14,840 nucleotides of DNA from Geobacter sp. UBA5608 (lineage in GTDB: Bacteria; Desulfobacterota; Desulfuromonadia; Geobacterales; Pseudopelobacteraceae), in the NCBI GenBank assembly GCA_002424705.1, contig DIKW01000064.1, positions 1 to 14,840 of the forward strand, written 5' to 3'. A program made the translations under genes and the position numbers. Positions within the stretch are counted from its first letter, which is position 1, and the number at the start of each line of letters is the position of its first letter. The notes under the pieces were generated by a model. That model was given only the letters and a program-made list of their open reading frames with translations. It searched no databases and was not told where the DNA came from. Positions 13,445 to 14,840 of this stretch are shown here, one piece after another.

Positions 13445-14840
13445 TCAGTATTTTTCAAACTCATCATCATGGTGGTCAGTGGCCTTACCCAGATCGATCT
13501 GCACGCCACTGCTCAGCTGGGCCGGTTTGGGAGCGGTATAGGCCGCTGCGATCTGCTTGTGGGCCTTGGCCGTTTTGTGCGGCAGGGCGCGTTGCACGCT
13601 GTGATGGCCACCCAGATTGAAGAACGAGATGGAGCCTTTCAGTTGCTCGGCCTGGCTGGACAGTTCCTCGGTGGTGGAGGCCATCTCTTCCGCAGCGGAG
13701 GCATTCTGCTGGATCACGTTGTCCAGCTGCTGAATGGCCATATTGATCTGTCCGGCGCCGGAATCCTGCTCCTTGCTGCTGGCCGAGATCTCCTGCACCA
13801 GTTCGGCCGTACGCTGGATGTCCGGCAGGATGGCGGTCAGCATCTGGCCGGCCGATTCCGCCACCTGTACACTGCGGCCCGATAGCTCACTGATCTCGCC
13901 GGCTGCGGTCTGGCTGCGCTCGGCCAGTTTGCGGACCTCGGAGGCCACCACCGCAAAACCCTTGCCGTGCTCACCGGCCCGGGCCGCCTCAATGGCGGCG
14001 TTCAGGGCGAGGAGATTCGTCTGGCGGGCTATCTCTTCGATGATCGATATCTTGGTGGCAATCTCCCGCATGGCGTCCACGGTCTCGTTGACCGCCTTGC
14101 CGCTTTCACGGGCGTCGTTGGAGGACTTGTTGGCGATCTTCTCGGTCTGGATGGCGTTGTCGGCGTTCTGCTTGATGCTGGCCGACATCTCTTCCATGGA
14201 GGAGGAGACCTCTTCGGCGCTGGCTGCCTGCTCGGTGGCGCCCTGCGACAGCTGTTGAGCGGTTGCCGAGAGCTGCTGACTGCCGGCCGCCACGTTGTCG
14301 GCCGCCACCTGCACCTCCTGCACCACCTCCTTCAGCTTGGCCACCATGTTGGCCAGCGATTCCATCAGCTCGTCGTTTGCAGAGCGTTTCTTCAGTTCCA
14401 CCATCAGGTTGCCTTGGGCCACCTGCTTGGCGTTGGCGGTGATGCCGTTGATGGCCTCGATCAGGGTGTTCAGGTTGTTTTTGATGTCGTTAAAGTCGCC
14501 GTTGTAATTATCGCTGATAATGGCCGGCATATCGCCCTTGCTGATCCGGGCGACATAGTCGGCAGCCACGTTCAGCGGACCGATCACCGCATCCAGCGTA
14601 TCGTTGACCCCGCTGACGATTTTTTGGAAGTCGCCCTGATGCTTGCCGGCATCGGCCCGGGTGGCCAGCTTACCGGCTATCGCAGCTGCGGATAGCATGT
14701 TTGCGTCGCTGGTCAGGGCCTGGATGGCGGCCACCATCTTCTTCATGGAGGCCATCACGCTGTCGGTGTCGCCCGACGCCAGGGCGATCTCGTGGGACAG
14801 GTCGCCGGCGGCCACGAAGTTGGCGATCTCGCCCACCTCT
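13445..14840 (-). CDS. Methyl-accepting chemotaxis protein with multiple HAMP-like repeats (5' end outside window)
   Basis: This is the C-terminal 464 or so codons of a chemoreceptor. The frame is open to the right edge, so the true start and any sensor and membrane segments lie outside the window; the first GTG (14836) is simply an internal valine. Numbering from that codon, residues 1-175 contain about four HAMP-like units, each with a G-[DNK]-[LM] turn (near residues 11, 56, 101 and 142) followed by an amphipathic helix. The signalling hairpin follows, with its tip near residues 270-305 (RQTNLLALNAAIEAARAGEH). After a flexible linker the protein ends EFEKY, matching the aromatic-x-x-aromatic pentapeptide that tethers CheR and CheB to receptors in enterobacteria. 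Its signalling half is closely similar to the MCP at 5818-7491. It would activate or inhibit CheA through CheW and be modified by CheR, CheB and CheD. Which stimulus it senses cannot be read here. Confidence 0.95.
   Translation of the reverse strand, partial: EVGEIANFVAAGDLSHEIALASGDTDSVMASMKKMVAAIQALTSDANMLSAAAIAGKLATRADAGKHQGDFQKIVSGVNDTLDAVIGPLNVAADYVARISKGDMPAIISDNYNGDFNDIKNNLNTLIEAINGITANAKQVAQGNLMVELKKRSANDELMESLANMVAKLKEVVQEVQVAADNVAAGSQQLSATAQQLSQGATEQAASAEEVSSSMEEMSASIKQNADNAIQTEKIANKSSNDARESGKAVNETVDAMREIATKISIIEEIARQTNLLALNAAIEAARAGEHGKGFAVVASEVRKLAERSQTAAGEISELSGRSVQVAESAGQMLTAILPDIQRTAELVQEISASSKEQDSGAGQINMAIQQLDNVIQQNASAAEEMASTTEELSSQAEQLKGSISFFNLGGHHSVQRALPHKTAKAHKQIAAAYTAPKPAQLSSGVQIDLGKATDHHDDEFEKY

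Overview
The window holds a dense chemosensory (Che-type) gene cluster in which every gene lies on the minus strand, so transcription runs from the right end to the left end. By eye the sequence is G+C-rich. The gene set looks most like the large chemosensory clusters of Geobacter/Trichlorobacter-type Desulfuromonadota: two methyl-accepting proteins with C-terminal aromatic pentapeptides, two CheD proteins, a STAS protein, an EAL-HDOD protein and a c-type P460-like cytochrome. That placement is inference from gene content; there is no rRNA or other taxonomic marker.

Layout, in transcription order. (A) 14840-13445 is the 3' part of a receptor with several HAMP-like repeats and a signalling hairpin. 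It runs off the right edge and is followed by a perfect 12-bp terminator stem. (B) 13290-7698 is a second unit behind a predicted sigma70-type promoter: secreted P460-like cytochrome, single-domain receiver, a soluble coiled-coil MCP-like protein with a CheZ-like helix, STAS protein, CheY, and CheA. It ends in a strong intrinsic terminator (7645-7680). (C) 7491-17 is a third unit with its own predicted promoter: membrane MCP, CheW, a hairpin, a histidine-kinase-like protein lacking the phosphorylatable His, CheD, CheR, a second CheD, CheB, and an EAL-HDOD protein. Genes within units are tightly packed (gaps of about 1-50 nt, one ATGA overlap).

How it fits together. The MCPs and CheW activate CheA. 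CheA phosphorylates CheY, CheB and perhaps the other receiver. CheR, CheB and the two CheDs set receptor modification, probably tethered through the EFEKF/EFEKY receptor tails. No cheC, cheX, cheZ or fliY is present. The only candidate signal-termination enzyme is the 598-residue MCP-like protein, which carries a DxxxQ helix closely resembling the catalytic helix of CheZ between two receptor-tip-like segments. This is the most interesting point in the window. A short C-terminal motif ([DS]-N-[VL]-x-L-F) is shared between that protein and the His-less kinase homologue, suggesting a common docking partner. No flagellar or pilus genes are present, so the output (flagella, type IV pili or another process) cannot be read from this window. 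No stretch longer than about 210 bases lacks a gene. No tRNA, rRNA, CRISPR or insertion sequence was seen.
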